DNA of 64,000 nt from Chelonoidis abingdonii (lineage: Eukaryota > Chordata > Testudines > Testudinidae), in assembly GCF_003597395.2 (NCBI RefSeq), contig NC_133790.1, positions 20,612,869 to 20,676,868 on the forward strand, in the 5' to 3' direction. The translations under genes were made by a program, and so were the position numbers. How positions within the stretch are numbered: position 1 is the first letter of the stretch; every line of letters starts with the position of its first letter. The notes under the pieces were generated by a model. It did no database searches, had not been told where the DNA came from, and saw only the letters and a list, made by a program, of their open reading frames with translations. Shown here piece by piece: positions 60,692 to 64,000 of this stretch.

Positions 60692-61891
60692 CAGGGTAGG
60701 CAACCTATGGCATGCGAGCTGGTTTTCAGTGGCACTCACACTGCCCAGGTCCTGGCCACCAGCTAGGGTTCTGCTCAGCCCACTGCCGGCCCCGGGTCCC
60801 AGCCACCGGTCTGGGGGGCCCTGCTGCTGGGCTGGGGTACTGGCTGCCAGTTCACTGCCAGCTGGCGTTCTGTCCACCAGCCCCCTTCAGCCTGCTGCTG
60901 TCCACGGGTCCCGGCCACCCGTCCTGTGAGCTCTGCTGCTGGCCTGGGGTCCTGGCTGCTGGCCCGGGGCTCTGCAGCTGCCCCCAGCTGTGGCCTACTG
61001 GCCCCAGTCTGGGGCAGTGAGGGGTGCAAACAGGGGCAAGAGGGAGCGCAGCTCAGCACCCTCACCTTAAAAATTGTTCCAGCGCCACTATGCTGGGATA
61101 TTTTTAAGTCCTGACTGGCTGCTTACATCACTATCACACGATATGGAACAGCATACTACATTTGACATTGCGATTGAATGTACATGCAAGAACTGGAATC
61201 AGAATTTTCTGACAGATTTCAAGATTTCCAGTGATTTGGCCCAATGCTTTCTTTTCTAATTAAACCTGAAAAGTTCAGTGAAAACGACTTGGATTTGTCT
61301 GTATTTCAGTGGATGAGTGTTGAAGATTTCGCAATGCAGGTCATTCAGTTATAAAGCTCAAAATTGTAGGCATCAAAGTTTTGAGATCTGTGGAGTGTAC
61401 TTGAAGCTACTGAGAGAGATCATGGGGCCTCCATTCCTACCTGCTGGACGTCCCTGCCAGCGAAATTTAACTGTTTGAAGAAAATTGCGTTTGCAATGCT
61501 TTCAGCATTTGGATCCACATACCTGTGTGAGCAGGTGTTTTCAAGCATGAAATCTGTCCTCTGTCCCTCTCTGAGCCAGTTAACAACTGATCACTCAGAA
61601 GCCCGTATGAAGCTTAAAGTATCCAATATGTGCCAGACATTGGAAAACTCAGCAAGGAAAAGCAAGGGCAAGGATCACACTAAACTGATAAGATCTGCAT
61701 TTTAATTTAATTTTAAGTGAAGCTTCTTAAACATTTTTGAAACCTTATTTACTTTACATACAACAATAGTTTAGTTATAGACTTAGAGACCTTCTAAAAA
61801 CGTTAAAATGTATTACTGGCACGCAAAATCTTAAATCAGAGTGAATAAATGAAGACTTGACACCCCACTTCTGAAAGGTTGCCGACTCCTG
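60692..61891 (+). mobile_element. hAT element with transposase remnant (1.2 kb)
   Basis: Ends are CAGGGTAGGCAACCTATGGC...AGGTTGCCGACTCCTG. The flanks ctttaaac (60684-60691) and ctttagac (61892-61899) match at 7 of 8 bases. It has a GC-rich left third with gctgctgg/cccggcc repeats, then a broken transposase end. At 61475-61705 it reads IAFAMLSAFGSTYLCEQVFSSM, the hAT C-terminal dimerisation motif (AFGSTYLCEQ.FS.M) of SCAND3/ZBED5-like transposases. It shares both termini with the nested hAT at 19200-20221, which lacks this coding part. Confidence 0.88.
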
Positions 61892-62104
61892 CTTTAGACT
61901 CTTTCAACTCTTCAGTTCAAGTTCAGTGAAATAACAATACTGCTATGAGTTCCCCAATAGATGGCAGTGCTGGAAACTCCTTCCACGTCTCAATAAGCAA
62001 ATTAGCTCTGCTGAGAGCATAACAAAGGCTCTGATGTGTTGTCTCGCAGCAAAGCAGAACTGGTGAAAGGAGAGTTTTCAGTCAGGCTTTCATGAACAAA
62101 ATGA

Positions 62105-62235
62105 CAACTTCAAAATCGAGGTCATATATTTTATTGGACTGAAAGAGACAAGGTTAAAGCTTACACAGAGCTCTTCTTCAGGTCTCGTGTCTCTCTTCTT
62201 GTCTCTGTAATATCCTGGGACCGATAGGGCTAGAA
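62105..62235 (-). repeat. Interspersed repeat end, inverted (relative of 2130-2425)
   Basis: On the - strand it reads cctgaagaagagctctgtgtaagctttaaccttgtctctttcagtccaataaaatatatgacctcgattttgaagttgtcat. CTGAAGA is followed by a gagct...agctt stem, but the GAAA box is lost (ttaa). Confidence 0.6.
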
Positions 62236-63475
62236 CAACACTGCAAACTTCAGGATTTGTTATTTCAAAAGATCAATGCCAGAAGAGCTGCACATGCTCT
62301 CTGTTGCACTGCTGAGCCCAAAATACCATTAATGTCCTTGTTTTGCAAATGTAGGAAGCTGAGCACCTGAAATTCCACCTCTTTGGTTAGAAGCACAGGC
62401 ACTTAACCAGTGCCGTCAGGCAGTGGCTATTTTAAATGTAAGATGAGAAATTATTTGGAACTTTTGATAGAAGCCAAACTGGCAAAGAGCATTTGCCCAG
62501 CCGGTGTCTTTCTCCATATTGATGCTCCATGCTTCTGCTCAGTCTGAGTGTCTTTAAGGTCAGCACTCTGTATGAGCTGAGCTACAGTTCTCCCAACCAT
62601 GGGATGCTCCTGTCTGACCTTTGCTGTCAGTTTTTTCTGAGTGTTAGTAATACACTGTTTTTGAAGGCCTGTAAAAAGTAAGAAAGCAAAGAAGTTTTAC
62701 CGAAGAGGAAGACTGCAGCCTCAGAGCCAATTTAATCCTTTGATATCTTCCCTTGCCTCCCTGTTGGCTGCAAATATGTCCCTATTCAACGTGGATAACA
62801 GGTGCTTAGCCCTGTCTGAGCACTGCAGCTCTCCCTCTGCAAGGCAGTGAATAACTTCTAAGGCTGAGCTCCTTGGACATGTGTATTGGCAGCTGTTAAG
62901 AAGCAGACATAAGGTCCTTTAACAACTGCACATAATTAAAATGGCTGTTCGGACAATATCTAGATTATTGGACTTATTTTTAGGCAATTGATAGCTGAAG
63001 TAAGAGAGAAAGATCAATAGTATGTGTTTATACTTTTTCTCCACTGTACTTGTACTATTTAATGAGATGATAAATCCAGAATTGAGATGCCTGTTGCAAT
63101 TTCAGTGAAACTCGTAGAGAAATCTATTTGGATGAAAATGTAGAGTTTGTGAATAGGTCAGCATAGTAATGATTGCAGTTCACGTACAAGACAGCACAGT
63201 CCACCAGCCCTCACACTATCTGATAAATATAGCTGAAATTTGAAATAAAAAAGTGGGTGCAAAGGATGCCAGAGAAATTGCAGAAATTAAAAACAGCATA
63301 TGACACTTATCCAGCATGGTGCATAACCATGTGACTAGTCCATTGACTTCAGTGAAGCAACTCATGTCATTAATTACCTTACATATGTTTGTATATGGCA
63401 CTAGGAACCCTCTTAGTAGAAATCTAGAGTAGCTTAATACAGTGTTAATATTAAGAATTTAAGTATACGCTAGTT

Positions 63476-63778
63476 CAGGGATCGGCAAGCTTTGGCACAC
63501 GGCCTGTCAGGGTAAGCCCCCTCGCGGACTGGGCTGGTTTGTTTACCTGCCACGTCCGCAGGTTCAGTTGATCCCAGCTCCCACTGGCTGCAGTTCGCTG
63601 CTCCAGGCCAATGGGGGCTATGGGAAGCGGCTCGGGCTGAGGGATGTGCTGGCTGCCACTTCCCACACCCCCATTAGCCTGGAGCAGCAAACTACAGCCA
63701 GTGGGAGCTGTGATTGGCCGAACCTGCAGACACAGGGGGCTTACCCTGGTGGGCTGCACCAAAGGTTGCCGATCTCTG
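63476..63778. mobile_element. hAT-type element (303 bp)
   Basis: Ends are CAGGGATCGGCAAGCTTTGGCAC...CCAAAGGTTGCCGATCTCTG. The flanks cgctagtt (63468-63475) and cattagtt (63779-63786) match at 6 of 8 bases. The interior contains inverted, GC-rich blocks (gcagtgggagctgtgattggccgaacctgcag and its complement-like left half), so most of it can fold back. Its centre is related to the MITE at 23348-23503 (gggagctgtgat.ggccgaacctgcagac). Confidence 0.85.
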
Positions 63779-64000
63779 CATTAGTTAAAGAACTCTATTT
63801 CTGCCTCATTACGCTTAATGTTCATATTAAGGGATATTGCCAACTTAAATTTGGCCACAAATTTAAATTTTGTAATATCAAGCTATTTACAAACCTTAAG
63901 AAACCTTTCCTCAATTTAAAAAAATCTCGTGAAAACAGATATTTTAGAACAAATATACATTACCTTTCAACGTTTGCAACCCCGGAAAAATTCCACCACT

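Larger units (their letters stand above)
46796..64000. other. Intergenic region downstream of the gene
   Basis: No host gene was found on either strand. It holds the repeats listed separately. Stretches 47290-48900, 49580-50860, 51545-52980, 55860-56590, 58012-59270, 59540-60680, 61900-62100 and 62240-63465 show no recognisable gene or repeat. They are AT-rich with scattered microsatellite and homopolymer tracts. Confidence 0.65.

Noticed and set aside
60712..61065. ORFs of 60-102 codons on both strands
   Set aside because: These are repeats of gctgctgg/ccggcc inside the hAT at 60692-61891. No plausible protein.
1..64000. CRISPR array, operon, rRNA or functional tRNA gene
   Set aside because: No regularly spaced direct repeats, no ribosomal motifs, and the only tRNA-like sequence is the head of SINE copies.

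Overview
The window looks like nuclear DNA from a turtle, probably a cryptodire. The evidence is the repeat set: CR1 LINE tails in both orientations, a tRNA-derived SINE with intact pol III box motifs and a CR1-like tail, a two-gene PIF/Harbinger element, and many hAT elements flanked by 8-bp target-site duplications (TSDs). There is no prokaryote-type gene layout. Most ORFs over 60 codons are chance or lie inside repeats.

The only host gene I can support runs on the + strand over about the first 46.8 kb. Five exons (453-527, 27143-27437, 42218-42382, 44710-44936, 45479-45622) have canonical splice sites and compatible phases (0/0, 0/1, 1/1, 1/0, 0/stop). They encode about 235 residues of a protein C-terminus: a short helix-like segment, a long Pro/Ser/Thr-rich disordered part with a serine run, a conserved-looking [20 protein letters not shown] block, and an acidic tail ending DYMDI. 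A 3' UTR of about 1.15 kb ends at an AATAAA at 46770. The start of the gene lies upstream of the window. I do not recognise the protein.

The introns (26.6, 14.8, 2.3 and 0.5 kb) and the 17 kb downstream are filled with mobile DNA. The richest block is 17955-22700, a PIF/Harbinger transposon with terminal inverted repeats (TIRs). It carries a + strand Myb/SANT-like gene in two exons and a - strand DDE transposase whose three catalytic residues are intact. Each gene has very few lesions, and a hAT element with a perfect 8-bp TSD sits inside the Myb-gene intron.

Other repeats are a solo LTR with a 5-bp TSD (13910-14735), a probable second LTR (32142-32871), and seven compact hAT elements with readable TSDs. 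Two copies of a roughly 1-kb hAT-type element occur at 4340-5329 and 56602-58003, the second split by a mariner/Tigger-type element. Also present are decayed hAT, L2-like and RTE-like protein remnants, a CR1 fold-back, and four copies of repeats with a hammerhead-ribozyme-like core. From 46796 to the right end I see no host gene.
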